Shown here: positions 25,130 to 34,132 of the stretch, piece by piece
How positions within the stretch are numbered: the first letter of the stretch is position 1
Layout of the letters: each line of letters starts with the position of its first letter
NCBI RefSeq assembly: GCF_014639255.1
Contig: NZ_BMFV01000016.1
Coordinates: forward strand, 1 to 64,000
Reading direction: 5' to 3'
Source of the DNA: Pullulanibacillus pueri
Lineage (GTDB): Bacteria > Bacillota > Bacilli > Bacillales > Sporolactobacillaceae
DNA: 64,000 nt
Translations under genes and position numbers: made by a program
The notes under the pieces: generated by a model
The model's input: only the letters and a program-made list of their open reading frames with translations
What the model was told of the DNA's origin: nothing
The model's database searches: none

Positions 25130-26695
25130 CTAATTCACCAACCTTTCCTTCAATGCGATTCCACATTTTAATTCAAATCCCACTTCCTCTCGTGAAAAGA
25201 CCATAATCTTTTCTACGTAATTTTCAAACAGCTCATCCTCATAGGCTGTAAGCATTTGGGACTTAGTTGCAAACTTAAGCAGACGGTCAACCTCTTCAAC
25301 TTTTGTAAAATTCCCATTGACGGAACGAGTAAGTTGATCCTTTTCGACAAGAAGCCTTTCTCTTTCTGCTTCCAGTGAATTCTTTTCTTTATTAAACAGA
25401 GCAGGTTCCAGATATCCTTTGGCCATTAAACCCGTCAGCATCTGACTCTGCTCCATGTTGTTTTCAATTTTAGTTTCCAACTCTTCAATTCTACGAAAAC
25501 CCGCTACATTATTCTGGTTACGTAACCCATTCAAAAGTGGTCTTAATATGAACTTCTGACCGTAAATGAGTTTATTCATCATCGTAACAAATGCAGTCTT
25601 TATATCTTCATCTCGAATGAACTGCATAGAACATTCCGTTATATTGCTTATATGCTTACTGCAGCACCAAGCAATGTATTTTCTTGGACCAGATGAATGA
25701 ACCCGTCTTTTAAAAGTACTGCCACATTCCGAGCAGATAATTTTGCTAGAGAAAGCATATCGGTTTAGATATTTGCTGTTGCGCTTTTCGATGCTTTTTT
25801 CCTTTGCTCTCTGTTTGAGAACGGCATCTACAGCTTCAAAATCTTCATGGTTGATAATTGCCTCATGATGGTTTTCTACTAGATACATATCTTTCTCACC
25901 ATAATTGGTGTGCCTATTATAATGGCTGTCCGTATAAGTCTTTTGCAAAATAACATCACCAGTATATTTTTCATTAGTCAGAATCCCTCTAATCGTAGTA
26001 GCTGTCCAACGACCACCTCTTTTTGATGGGATACCCTTTTGATTAAGATCATTTGCAACTTTCTGTGTGCCTTTGCCCAATAATACCTCTGCAAAAATAT
26101 ACTTCACAACTTCAGCCTGCTTGAGGTTTACTATCATCTGACCGTCAATGTTTTGATACCCATATGGTGGGTAGGAAATTTTAAAGGTCCCGTTTTGAAA
26201 TCGTCTTTGAATTGCCCATTTAGTATTTTCAGAAATGGAAATTGACTCACTTTCTGCAAGCCCACTTAAAATGGAGAGCATCAATTCACTTTCCATTGAA
26301 CCTGTATTGATGTTTTCCTTCTCAAAATAGATATGAACCCCAAGGTCGATCAGTTTTCGAACCATCTCCAAGCAGTCTGTAGTATTTCTCGCAAATCGGC
26401 TGATGGACTTTGTAATGATTAAGTCAATTCTCCCAGTTTCACAGTCTGATAACATCCTAAGCAGGTCAGAGCGGTTTTCCTTTTTCGTACCGCTGATTCC
26501 CTCATCATAATATAGGCCTGCATATACCCATTCTGGATTCGCCTTTATGTAGGTCTCATAATGGGCCTTTTGTGCTTGCAAGCTGACTAGCTGTTCATTA
26601 CTATCTGTTGAAACTCGGCAGTAGGCAACTACTCGTGTTTTTGGCTTAATAAAAGAGTTGGCTAGATTTCCTTCTATTTTCGTTATCTTTTTCAT
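25130..26695 (-). CDS. large serine recombinase, second full-length copy
   Basis: A 521-residue recombinase with the catalytic motif [20 protein letters not shown] (Ser29), then [20 protein letters not shown]. The Recombinase domain follows (PYGYQNIDGQMIVNLKQAEV, YTGDVILQKTYTD). A zinc ribbon (ICSECGSTFKRRVHS...WCC...C) and a coiled coil (about 405-460) come next. It differs throughout from the 524-residue copy, so the two are paralogues, perhaps forming one heteromeric machine or performing integration and excision separately. AAGGAGGTGAG precedes ATG. Confidence 0.9.
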   Translation of the reverse strand: MKKITKIEGNLANSFIKPKTRVVAYCRVSTDSNEQLVSLQAQKAHYETYIKANPEWVYAGLYYDEGISGTKKENRSDLLRMLSDCETGRIDLIITKSISRFARNTTDCLEMVRKLIDLGVHIYFEKENINTGSMESELMLSILSGLAESESISISENTKWAIQRRFQNGTFKISYPPYGYQNIDGQMIVNLKQAEVVKYIFAEVLLGKGTQKVANDLNQKGIPSKRGGRWTATTIRGILTNEKYTGDVILQKTYTDSHYNRHTNYGEKDMYLVENHHEAIINHEDFEAVDAVLKQRAKEKSIEKRNSKYLNRYAFSSKIICSECGSTFKRRVHSSGPRKYIAWCCSKHISNITECSMQFIRDEDIKTAFVTMMNKLIYGQKFILRPLLNGLRNQNNVAGFRRIEELETKIENNMEQSQMLTGLMAKGYLEPALFNKEKNSLEAERERLLVEKDQLTRSVNGNFTKVEEVDRLLKFATKSQMLTAYEDELFENYVEKIMVFSREEVGFELKCGIALKERLVN

Positions 26696-26756
26696 CCTCT
26701 CACCTCCTTCTTGGTAGGTCTCATATTACCTCTGAAACCCTTATATATCAACGATT

Positions 26757-26993
26757 TCAGGGCATTATCTCTGCTAAAAAAGGGGAGAAAGTTTGGCGAT
26801 TTAGTGCGTCTATCTTGTGGAATTCTATTTCAGTTATTAAGCCTTTTCCGAGCATCTTTCTCAGCATCTTTTCTGCCTGGATATAATCAAACTCACGCTG
26901 TAGCTGTTCCTGTGATACTTTCTTTAATTCAACGCTTTTGTCTATAATCTCATCTGAAATCTTTGTAATTTTTTTATCCTCGTGCTGATTCAC
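26757..26993 (-). CDS. SHOCT-domain small protein
   Basis: A 78-residue protein. Its second half reads AEKMLRKMLGKGLITEIEFH and ends LNRQTFSPFLAEIMP, the short C-terminal (SHOCT) module typical of small proteins next to phage and ICE serine recombinases. Role unknown, possibly oligomerisation or recombination control. GTG start with GGAGGTGAT upstream. It heads the recombinase operon and is itself preceded by one copy of the three-fold leader element. Confidence 0.8.
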   Translation of the reverse strand: MNQHEDKKITKISDEIIDKSVELKKVSQEQLQREFDYIQAEKMLRKMLGKGLITEIEFHKIDALNRQTFSPFLAEIMP

Positions 26994-27006
26994 TAGGAAT
27001 CACCTC

Positions 27007-27052
27007 CTACCTAATAGCCGTGGGAACAGGTCGAAGTTGAGGATTTGTAAGA
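27007..27052 (-). repeat. phage leader element, copy 1
   Basis: On the minus strand: AATCCTCAACTT, then CCCACGGCTATTAGGTAGGA just before the SHOCT gene ribosome binding site. It matches copies at 57795-57849 and 63465-63511 over about 40-55 bp. The first two copies also share AATTAATT on the upstream side. Confidence 0.75.
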
Positions 27053-27072
27053 ATTAATTTGAATCAGAGCAT

Positions 27073-27109
27073 AAAAAAAGAGCCTGCAAGGGAAGAACCC
27101 CCACAGGCT
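27073..27109 (-). terminator. terminator after the lysis genes
   Basis: On the minus strand AGCCTG and CAGGCT close a hairpin with an inner GGGGG/CCC stem, followed by CTTTTTTTAT. It marks the end of the late transcript beyond the amidase. Confidence 0.8.
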
Positions 27110-27188
27110 AGATAAATTAATTGTTTAATAATTTATTTGAGAGACTTTGTGAAAATCAAGAAACACCGTTTTAAACTCGCCCTTTTGA

Positions 27189-27890
27189 TTAATCATACTT
27201 AATAAATGCATCCGTAAAGCCTGCCTTTTTAGCTTTGGTAAGCTGTGCCTCAGCATTTGCTTTGTCAGAATAAGCACCAATCTGCACACGGTAATATTTC
27301 TTCTTCACTGGTTCTGCTGGTTTATTTTCTATGATTAGTAATTTTTTCACATCCGCTCGAAAGGTGTCCATACTTTTCCCATGCTTAGGAAACCAGTGCA
27401 TCACATCTGCATGATTACTAGCAATGCCTAGTTTATAACCTTCACTGTGACAGATAATGTCCTTCTCGCTAAAACCATAAAGTTTGCAAAGATATACACA
27501 AAGCTCCACAGCTTCCTTATAAACAGCAGAAAAATACGAGGCATCGGTCAAACCGTCCTCGCAAGTTTCAAATCCAATATGAGTATCATTGGCAGTTCCA
27601 CCGGCATGCCAACCTCGGTGATTCCAAGGCAATGTTTGATACGTGGCAATCGAACCATCTGCTAATTTACCAATAAAGGCATGAACACATACTTGACGGC
27701 CTCCAGGTTTGTCTTGATTCCAATGGTTGTTATACTGGTTCTTTCCCAGTAAGCCATCGTCTGGGCCAACGTAGCGCTTCAACCACGGGTTGTTTGCACC
27801 AGTCGAGTGAACCATGATACCCTTCGGTGTTATTGTTTTACCTGCTTCGAAGCAGGCATTGTTCGTAAGTAATAGCTTGCGTAACTTCAT
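27189..27890 (-). CDS. phage endolysin: N-acetylmuramoyl-L-alanine amidase with SPOR domain
   Basis: A 233-residue lysin. Residues ~20-165 are an Amidase_2 domain: KGIMVHSTG (zinc His28), VCVHAFIGKLADGSIATYQT, WHAGG, and late HADVMHW. It cleaves the amide between MurNAc and L-Ala in peptidoglycan. The C-terminal ~45 residues (YYRVQIGAYSDKANAEAQLT) are a SPOR repeat that binds denuded glycan. ATG at 27890 follows AGAGGTGA. It is adjacent to the holin and completes the lysis cassette. Confidence 0.9.
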   Translation of the reverse strand: MKLRKLLLTNNACFEAGKTITPKGIMVHSTGANNPWLKRYVGPDDGLLGKNQYNNHWNQDKPGGRQVCVHAFIGKLADGSIATYQTLPWNHRGWHAGGTANDTHIGFETCEDGLTDASYFSAVYKEAVELCVYLCKLYGFSEKDIICHSEGYKLGIASNHADVMHWFPKHGKSMDTFRADVKKLLIIENKPAEPVKKKYYRVQIGAYSDKANAEAQLTKAKKAGFTDAFIKYD

Positions 27891-27923
27891 TAAAATCACC
27901 TCTAATCAAATATGTTAAGTCAA

Positions 27924-28364
27924 TCATATTCCATCACTAGGCTTAGGCGGTTCCTTATCACGTCCATGTAGTTGCTGTAGAACCGATTTTAGGTTTTCTG
28001 GGATAGGCAGTCCAATATGTCCAGCATTCTCCAAAATGGATACTCCTTCATTACTTAGGTAGAAAAAGATTACTGCTGTTCGTAAAATGCCACTATTTTC
28101 TCCAATACTAACCAAAATTTGTGTATCGATAATATGAGCGATGCCTACCATTATAAAGATGAGCACCTTTTTGAAAATTCCCTTGGCACCAATTTCGCTA
28201 CACAGTTTTTTATTCGCAATTGCACAAAGGACACCTGTCAGATAATCGATGACCACGAAGGCTACCAGTGCATAGAGAAATCCATCATAACCGCCGAGAA
28301 ACCATCCGAAAAACCCACCGGCAGCGGCAAAAGTCAGCTGTATCCAATTCCAAATCTCTTTCAT
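27924..28364 (-). CDS. phage holin, TcdE/phi-29-like family
   Basis: A 146-residue membrane protein with about three hydrophobic segments (11-45, 65-90, 95-112) and the family block ALVAFVVIDYLTGVLCAIAN. The charged C-terminal tail (LHGRDKEPPKPSDG) is cytoplasmic. Holins of this Phage_holin_4 family open the membrane for the endolysin at the end of the lytic cycle. ATG at 28364 with GGAGGTG is preferred; upstream in-frame starts lack a site. Confidence 0.85.
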   Translation of the reverse strand: MKEIWNWIQLTFAAAGGFFGWFLGGYDGFLYALVAFVVIDYLTGVLCAIANKKLCSEIGAKGIFKKVLIFIMVGIAHIIDTQILVSIGENSGILRTAVIFFYLSNEGVSILENAGHIGLPIPENLKSVLQQLHGRDKEPPKPSDGI

Positions 28365-28395
28365 TAAAAACACCTCCGTTTCGAGTATTTGTATA

Positions 28396-28428
28396 TAGAA
28401 AAGCGCCCCTGCAAATGACAAGAGCGCT
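28396..28428 (-). terminator. hairpin between tail and lysis genes
   Basis: On the minus strand AGCGC and GCGCTTTTCT arms surround a 17-nt loop, just after the tail-fibre stop. Confidence 0.45.
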
Positions 28429-28439
28429 GAATTTTATCT

Positions 28440-30794
28440 TTATATTATTTGAATTAGGTCATGAATTTGTTGCATCACATCCGCCTTTGGTCGTCCTGTA
28501 CCAATAGGTAGCCATGTGACTGGTGGTATATCGAAGGCCTGCGAAGAATCAAAACCATTAACCATTATAATAATCGAATCAATAGCCTTGCGTATTTCAA
28601 CGATATGAAATGGCCAATTCTTAACAGTGGTCTTTCCTGCGATGATATCCTCTTTCCAAGTTGCAACGGATAGATTGTAATAGCTACGCACCCTGTTTAC
28701 AGCAGTTCGAAGCGTCTGAATATGCACTGCCTTTACATGTGTCACATTAGCGGTGATGATTTCAAAAGGTAATGCTAAAATCGTGAAGGTACGAACAACT
28801 TCTGTGCTTGCTGATTCGATATCACTGTCAAGACAACGGAAGGTAACCGTATGATTACCTGCAGAAAGCGGTTCAGCTTGGTAAATTGTCTTGACCCCAT
28901 TACCAAGATAGCCGCTTACAGAAAACCGCTCAGGATTGTCTACGCTGTTTTGCCATGAACCAGAGTCAATCCTTACCTCCACTATTTGTGTTTGTCCATC
29001 CGGTTCAATTCCTGTTGTGATCATAAAACGTGGTGTAGCATTATAAGTAAAATTGCCAGACATTGGACAGTCCACTATCGGTGCTACAGGCGGGCTGTTT
29101 TTCTTTACCGCGTTACTAACAACATAGGCAGACACTGCATCAAGTGCATCTGTGACGCTGATTCGATAACGAGTATACCTTCCGGCTACCTGTGAGGCAT
29201 TTACCTGGAGGGTGCCTGATGTAGCATTTGAAACAATAGTCGTCAGTGCTTCATATGCGGACCAATTTAATCCATCTATCGATGTAACCTGTTGTATGAC
29301 ATATTGCTTAATGGCACTGGTTCCAGGTACCGTTCCACTCCATGAAAGGTTTATTGTGTTAGCTTCATAGATAGGAGGGTTTGCGGTAAAAGAAGTCGGC
29401 GGTATCGGCAGTATATTTTTACGAACGGTATTGCTGGATATAACCCAGTCTGAGTAAAAACCCTCTCCAGCTGTTCCACGGGTTCTTATTCGGAACCGAC
29501 GATAATAACCACGTGTAGAAGGTGGGCTGACATTTAAAATACTGCTTGTTGCAGAAGTATTGACTATAGCCAATGCCAACCAGGCACCCCAATTGCTGTT
29601 ATCGGTCGAATCACTGTACTGTATTTCGTAGGAAGTGATGGCATTGCCCGCACCGCCGGATGCTCCGCTCCACGAGAGAGTAACATTTCCTTCAGATAAT
29701 GTTGCGCTTACCGTACAGGCGGTCGGTGCTGCACAAGCTGTGACGTTGCAGTAGATGCTGTTGCTGATTTTCTCTATTGAGTAAACATCCAACGTGTCAA
29801 TTGTCCAAATACCAAATTGTGTATATGTTCCAGGGGTCCTCGATACAGTCGGATGATAACTACCACCGCTGGCCGCCAATGTCAACATGGTCAACACATT
29901 CCACGCACCCCAAGTGCTATTATCCGTGGATGTCCGACTGGCAATTTGATATCCCTTAATTGGACTGGTACCGCTTGACGCTCCGCTCCAATTAAGTGTA
30001 ATAGTCTCATCGCGATATGCTGCGGGGGAGGCAACAGCAGTCGTCGCTGGCTTTGGTACAGTATTTCTGCGGACACTGCTTGTGGATACTTTCCAGCTGG
30101 AATAATAACTAGCTCCTGCTGTTCCACGTGTCCGTACCCGAAATCTTCGGTAATTACCTCGCGTAGAGGGCGGTTCTACTGATACACTACCACTTGATGC
30201 TGTAGTAGTTACCGTGGTCAGAGCGATCCATGCTCCCCATGTGACATTATCGGCAGAGTCACTATATTGAATTTCGTAACTGGAAATCGTATTATTGATG
30301 CCTCCAGAAGCCCCACTCCAAGAAAGGGTCACATTGCCTTCCGCAAGTAGTGGAGAAACCGTACAAGATGTTGGCGCTCCACAAGCTGTAGTAAGCAACG
30401 GAGCGCTTAATACCGTGTAGCTCGAATTGGTAATTACCCCAGAGGATAGTGGCAAACGTCCGTCAGAAACCACTTTGAATGTGACTGGCTGGGTTGCATT
30501 ACTTGTAGTAGAAGTACAGGTCACCGAAACATACCTGAGTCTTGGTGTAGTCCCGTCCCAGTTATCACCGTCCGCTGCTTTAATGCGTACCTGTGAGGAT
30601 GATCCATTTACAGTTATGGTGCAAAGCAGTGCATAACCACTATGGATGAAAGAACCTGATGAACCCAATGCAGCGGATATGGTGAAGTTGTATCTCATCT
30701 GGGTATTATTAGGTCGGCTTTTAGTATAAGTAATCGTGTAATAAACGGCCGGGCTAGAACCCGCCTGCAGAGTTATTCCGTTAATATCCGCCAC
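28440..30794 (-). CDS. phage tail fibre/adhesin with fibronectin-III-like repeats
   Basis: A 784-residue structural protein. An N-terminal ~130-residue beta-rich domain is followed by four Ig/FnIII-like repeats of ~95 residues (about 135-560). Each contains LSWSGASSG-type strands, a YEIQYSDS-TDN-WGAW block and a YRRFRVRTRGTAG-type end; repeats 1 and 3 are most alike, as are 2 and 4. A C-terminal region (IHTLRTAVNRVRSYYNL-like) resembles domains at the ends of fibre proteins. Likely host binding at the tail tip. GTG start with GGAGGTGA. Internal duplication suggests recombination-driven length change. Confidence 0.8.
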   Translation of the reverse strand: MADINGITLQAGSSPAVYYTITYTKSRPNNTQMRYNFTISAALGSSGSFIHSGYALLCTITVNGSSSQVRIKAADGDNWDGTTPRLRYVSVTCTSTTSNATQPVTFKVVSDGRLPLSSGVITNSSYTVLSAPLLTTACGAPTSCTVSPLLAEGNVTLSWSGASGGINNTISSYEIQYSDSADNVTWGAWIALTTVTTTASSGSVSVEPPSTRGNYRRFRVRTRGTAGASYYSSWKVSTSSVRRNTVPKPATTAVASPAAYRDETITLNWSGASSGTSPIKGYQIASRTSTDNSTWGAWNVLTMLTLAASGGSYHPTVSRTPGTYTQFGIWTIDTLDVYSIEKISNSIYCNVTACAAPTACTVSATLSEGNVTLSWSGASGGAGNAITSYEIQYSDSTDNSNWGAWLALAIVNTSATSSILNVSPPSTRGYYRRFRIRTRGTAGEGFYSDWVISSNTVRKNILPIPPTSFTANPPIYEANTINLSWSGTVPGTSAIKQYVIQQVTSIDGLNWSAYEALTTIVSNATSGTLQVNASQVAGRYTRYRISVTDALDAVSAYVVSNAVKKNSPPVAPIVDCPMSGNFTYNATPRFMITTGIEPDGQTQIVEVRIDSGSWQNSVDNPERFSVSGYLGNGVKTIYQAEPLSAGNHTVTFRCLDSDIESASTEVVRTFTILALPFEIITANVTHVKAVHIQTLRTAVNRVRSYYNLSVATWKEDIIAGKTTVKNWPFHIVEIRKAIDSIIIMVNGFDSSQAFDIPPVTWLPIGTGRPKADVMQQIHDLIQII

Positions 30795-30807
30795 TTACAT
30801 TCACCTC

Positions 30808-31311
30808 CTATTCATAAACCGCCGAAACTAACGAGTTTACCAACCCACAAAGACTAGTATTCAAGCGGGTATCTATAATGTTATTTGCTGAAATCGATGT
30901 AGCAGCCGAAGGTACTAGAACATCAGCAATGCCGAGTTCATAAACATCGCTTGTTCTTGTCAACTCTGGAGCGATGGGTGTTGCTGTGGGAGTACCAGTA
31001 ACAATGGCAAGCTGAATACTTCTCGTAATTTGACTTAAACGAACCACAACCCGGTCTATGCGAGGATTGCTCCCGTCTGCTGTAGGAAGGGGCATGTTTA
31101 AATTGTCCGTATTTTCATATCTATAGCCATTAATCCATGCACTGCCCGCTGCAATGCTCACTGCCAATCCAATCCCAGGAGACACCAGGAGGTTTGTTGG
31201 TGTCGCATAAAATACACCATTTGAGACAAGGTTTCCAAAATATGCAGCGAAGTCCTTTGCATCATAGACTCTATCTCCATCGGATGAGTTAAAAAATCCG
31301 CTTTTCTCCAT
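30808..31311 (-). CDS. phage baseplate/tail-tip structural protein
   Basis: A 167-residue protein starting EKSGFFNSSDGDRVYDAKDF, the conserved opening of small siphovirus baseplate proteins found upstream of fibres. The middle carries GLAVSIAAGSAWINGYRYEN and RIDRVVVRLSQITRSIQLAI, beta-strand-rich. It probably connects the ReqiPepy6 Gp37-like protein to the fibre. AAAGGAGGAAA precedes ATG. Confidence 0.75.
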   Translation of the reverse strand: MEKSGFFNSSDGDRVYDAKDFAAYFGNLVSNGVFYATPTNLLVSPGIGLAVSIAAGSAWINGYRYENTDNLNMPLPTADGSNPRIDRVVVRLSQITRSIQLAIVTGTPTATPIAPELTRTSDVYELGIADVLVPSAATSISANNIIDTRLNTSLCGLVNSLVSAVYE

Positions 31312-31327
31312 AAATCATTTCCTCCTT

Positions 31328-33265
31328 TTAAACGGTTTTTGTATACTCTATAACTACATAGCCTGTATATGCTGTTCTATCATTGCCTGGTTCGACTACA
31401 ATTTCGGTTGTATTCACGTAGAGACCGATTTGCGATTCGAAGTTGTTGTACCGTGCAAGTGGCAACGGCAAGAAAACTGTCCCATTTGTCACAAAGCCGG
31501 TTAAGCTAATAACAGTGCTGAGGTTTGCTATACCGTGAGGTACATGCTTTGGTGTTGTATCCGTAAGCGAACCGAGATTTATCTCTTTACGATAAATTGT
31601 CTTGCCGTCAATCCATAGTCTCCCAGTGTTTTGTTCTGTAGTTGAGTAGTCACTAAAGGAGGACACCATTTTGGCAGCTGTAATTGTACGGTCTGCCATT
31701 TTTAAACTAGTGACTGCCCCATCTGCAATCCTTGCAGTAGTTAAAGGTTCGTTATTGATATTAAGCCAGTTAGCTTGACCAGAAGGGTTGTTAAATACGA
31801 AAACGGAAATCACATAGAATGTCATGGTATTACGGGAAATAAAGAAACCCATTGCCCGCTGATACCCATTTCCCGTGTTGTCCCCGTTATGCTTTACCAA
31901 AAAGACATGTCCGTCATCACTTGGCTGGTCACTAAACTTATTACCGCTCCATGGGGTGAAATAAAAAGCATCTCCAGGGTTCATATGGTGCAACGCATAT
32001 TGACCAATCGATATAGTACCTTCGCCAACATTAATTTCGAGTGCAGGTAGTTTCCCATATAGATTGTTGATAGTAGATGCTAGATTGTCTCCTTGAATCT
32101 CTGAATCTACCTCCGTCAAGTCGCCTAAGGTTTCCTCAACTGTTACTAGCGTATCCTCCACTGCTCCTAAAGCCTGTGCAATTTCAGATATGCCAGTTGG
32201 AGCCGATATTGCTGTTTTCACCTCGCTCAAGTCGGAGTGTAATTTTTGGGCTATTGTCAATTCAGCTTTTCCGAATACTACACTGATACTCTGGCCATCT
32301 GCGTCATAAGTTTCTTCAACTTCGGTGATGCGTGTCGTCATGGATACACCCCATGCTTTGGAAATAACTTTGACGGTCTGCCCAAGATCGAAGTCTATCT
32401 TATATGACAAATTACCGTGTGGATTGACAGATGTATCAAATGAATAGCGTATGGCTTGCTCACTCAGCTTACTTTGACCTCGAAAGATTAGTGTATCAAT
32501 GTAATCTAAACCAAAGTCTTCTGCCCGTAAGTCCTTAGCATCCACAAAAATTTCGTGCCTTGTCTCACCAGAGCCACTTGTAATTGCAACAAAAGTTCTG
32601 TCTGGACCTTCTCCTTCACCACCAACAAGGGCGGTGTTGGCATAATCTCCAGCACTTATTGTATAAATCTGTTCTGTAAGGTTTTCATATTCCTTAGAAA
32701 ATACAGCTTGTGATTCCGTTCCCATATATAACGCTACGGTAAAAACCCCTGTAGTAGGAGTGAACACAGTCTTAATGCCAACATCCGATGCAACACATAG
32801 TTCCGTCACAGCATCCATCAAATTTCGATACGATACCTGTGTGCTGATAGGAACATTAAAGTTTGGAGCAGAAAAGGATATGTTCGCAATCTTCCTTGCT
32901 ACATCAGAAGGATTGATAAGATTATTATTTATCAACTGCTCCACACAGACAGATATGTCACCAGACAGTTTCTCCGTTTGCCAAACAATGCGGCGGGAGA
33001 GGAAGGAAGTTGCAAAACGACCACTTGCAGTAATAATTTCATGCTCGGTTTGAGAAAGTTCCAGATGCTCAATGATCCCGGCTTCCTCATCATCATTTTT
33101 CCAGATGATATTCCCTTCCTTTAAGAGTTCTGTATTCTCTGGAGTTGCTATCGCCTTTAACTCAAATGAGCCACACTGGGAATAGCGTCTCGTCCAGCGT
33201 AAGTACTCAAAGGATTCAACAATGCCTGCAAGCTCCCGGTTTGAATTGTAGATATACAGTTCCAT
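31328..33265 (-). CDS. ReqiPepy6 Gp37-like tail-associated protein (Tal)
   Basis: A 645-residue tail protein. Residues ~1-340 match the siphovirus Gp37-like fold: LYIYNSNRELAGIVESFEYL, then WTRRYSQCGSFELK, GIIEHLELSQTEHEI and the late ITEVEETYDADGQSISVVFG. A short coiled coil (about 340-395) and a C-terminal beta domain with GNGYQRAMGFFISRNTMTF may bind receptors. It forms the tail-tip hub after Dit. ATG at 33265 lies just past the TGA of dit. Confidence 0.8.
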   Translation of the reverse strand: MELYIYNSNRELAGIVESFEYLRWTRRYSQCGSFELKAIATPENTELLKEGNIIWKNDDEEAGIIEHLELSQTEHEIITASGRFATSFLSRRIVWQTEKLSGDISVCVEQLINNNLINPSDVARKIANISFSAPNFNVPISTQVSYRNLMDAVTELCVASDVGIKTVFTPTTGVFTVALYMGTESQAVFSKEYENLTEQIYTISAGDYANTALVGGEGEGPDRTFVAITSGSGETRHEIFVDAKDLRAEDFGLDYIDTLIFRGQSKLSEQAIRYSFDTSVNPHGNLSYKIDFDLGQTVKVISKAWGVSMTTRITEVEETYDADGQSISVVFGKAELTIAQKLHSDLSEVKTAISAPTGISEIAQALGAVEDTLVTVEETLGDLTEVDSEIQGDNLASTINNLYGKLPALEINVGEGTISIGQYALHHMNPGDAFYFTPWSGNKFSDQPSDDGHVFLVKHNGDNTGNGYQRAMGFFISRNTMTFYVISVFVFNNPSGQANWLNINNEPLTTARIADGAVTSLKMADRTITAAKMVSSFSDYSTTEQNTGRLWIDGKTIYRKEINLGSLTDTTPKHVPHGIANLSTVISLTGFVTNGTVFLPLPLARYNNFESQIGLYVNTTEIVVEPGNDRTAYTGYVVIEYTKTV

Positions 33266-33267
33266 TT

Positions 33268-34119
33268 TCACACCCCCAGAAACTGCGGACGAAAGTAAAT
33301 ACTAACCTCTAACAATTCCATATTGACAGAAGCATCGTATCTCAGTGTATTAAGGCCTGCCGCCAGTTGAAAGAACACCGAATTGGTATCCAACAGTGAA
33401 AAAGCATTTGTAACCGTTGAACCATCAACTTGGATCACACGCTTACCAGCGAAATGGGTATATACACGAAGTTCATCCCCAGCGCTCATTGTAGTGAGAA
33501 GTCGGATATATTCTCCCGTGTCTATGTTTAATAGTTCAGGGTTCGACACAGTACCTAAGGCCCTAAACACTATCTCGCATCCACAAGATACATCCCCTAT
33601 ATTTTCCACCGTAATGATTTGGCTAGGTTGACGCATTCCGAACTCCATCCCAGTCATTGGAATTTCCAATTCAAACTCAAATAGCGGTATCCATGATGCC
33701 AGTTCCTCTCGCACCTCATTTAATGTCTCAAAGAAAGGGGATGGGCAGAGCAGACTGACAAAGAAGTTTGGTATTCGTTGCCGATTAGAAACACTAAAAC
33801 CTGCTTCCTCTACCACACAGGAAATCTGTCTCTCACGGTATTGAAGGGTTCCTAGTAGCTTTGGGCTGAATATTTGAAGGAAGTGTTGTCTCCTTTTATA
33901 AGCTTCATCGGGAGTATCAGCAACAACCGTACCTTCAATCGTTATGTTTCGCATATCTAGTGTGGAGGAAATATAAAAAGCGCCATCTTGGTCTGGCGCC
34001 TTGAAAGTGTTAACAGTTTGACGGATGTTGCCAGTACCATCTATCTTCGTAAGAAAGTACGGTCGGCTTTGCTTTAGCGTAATACTCTCTCCATCTCTAT
34101 TGGTATATGTTAGTTCCAT
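33268..34119 (-). CDS. distal tail protein (Dit)
   Basis: A 283-residue phage tail protein. The N-terminal part (about 1-130) has the Dit pattern ELTYTNRDGESITLKQSRPY, then KAPDQDGAFYISSTLDMRNI and LQYRERQISCVVEEAGF. The C-terminal galectin-like half contains GMEFGMRQPSQIITVENIGD. Dit rings attach the tail tube to the adsorption device. AAAGGAGG precedes ATG at 34119. It sits between the tape measure and the Gp37-like protein, the standard order. Confidence 0.85.
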   Translation of the reverse strand: MELTYTNRDGESITLKQSRPYFLTKIDGTGNIRQTVNTFKAPDQDGAFYISSTLDMRNITIEGTVVADTPDEAYKRRQHFLQIFSPKLLGTLQYRERQISCVVEEAGFSVSNRQRIPNFFVSLLCPSPFFETLNEVREELASWIPLFEFELEIPMTGMEFGMRQPSQIITVENIGDVSCGCEIVFRALGTVSNPELLNIDTGEYIRLLTTMSAGDELRVYTHFAGKRVIQVDGSTVTNAFSLLDTNSVFFQLAAGLNTLRYDASVNMELLEVSIYFRPQFLGV

Positions 34120-34132
34120 TGCCGTACCTCCT

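Noticed and set aside
23138..27000. tRNA gene as attachment site next to the recombinases
   Set aside because: No tRNA-like cloverleaf or CCA-type end was seen anywhere in the window; serine recombinases often use protein genes instead.
28440..30794. repeat array resembling CRISPR at first glance
   Set aside because: Repeats are ~290 bp, coding and in frame; no short palindromic repeats or cas genes occur in the window.
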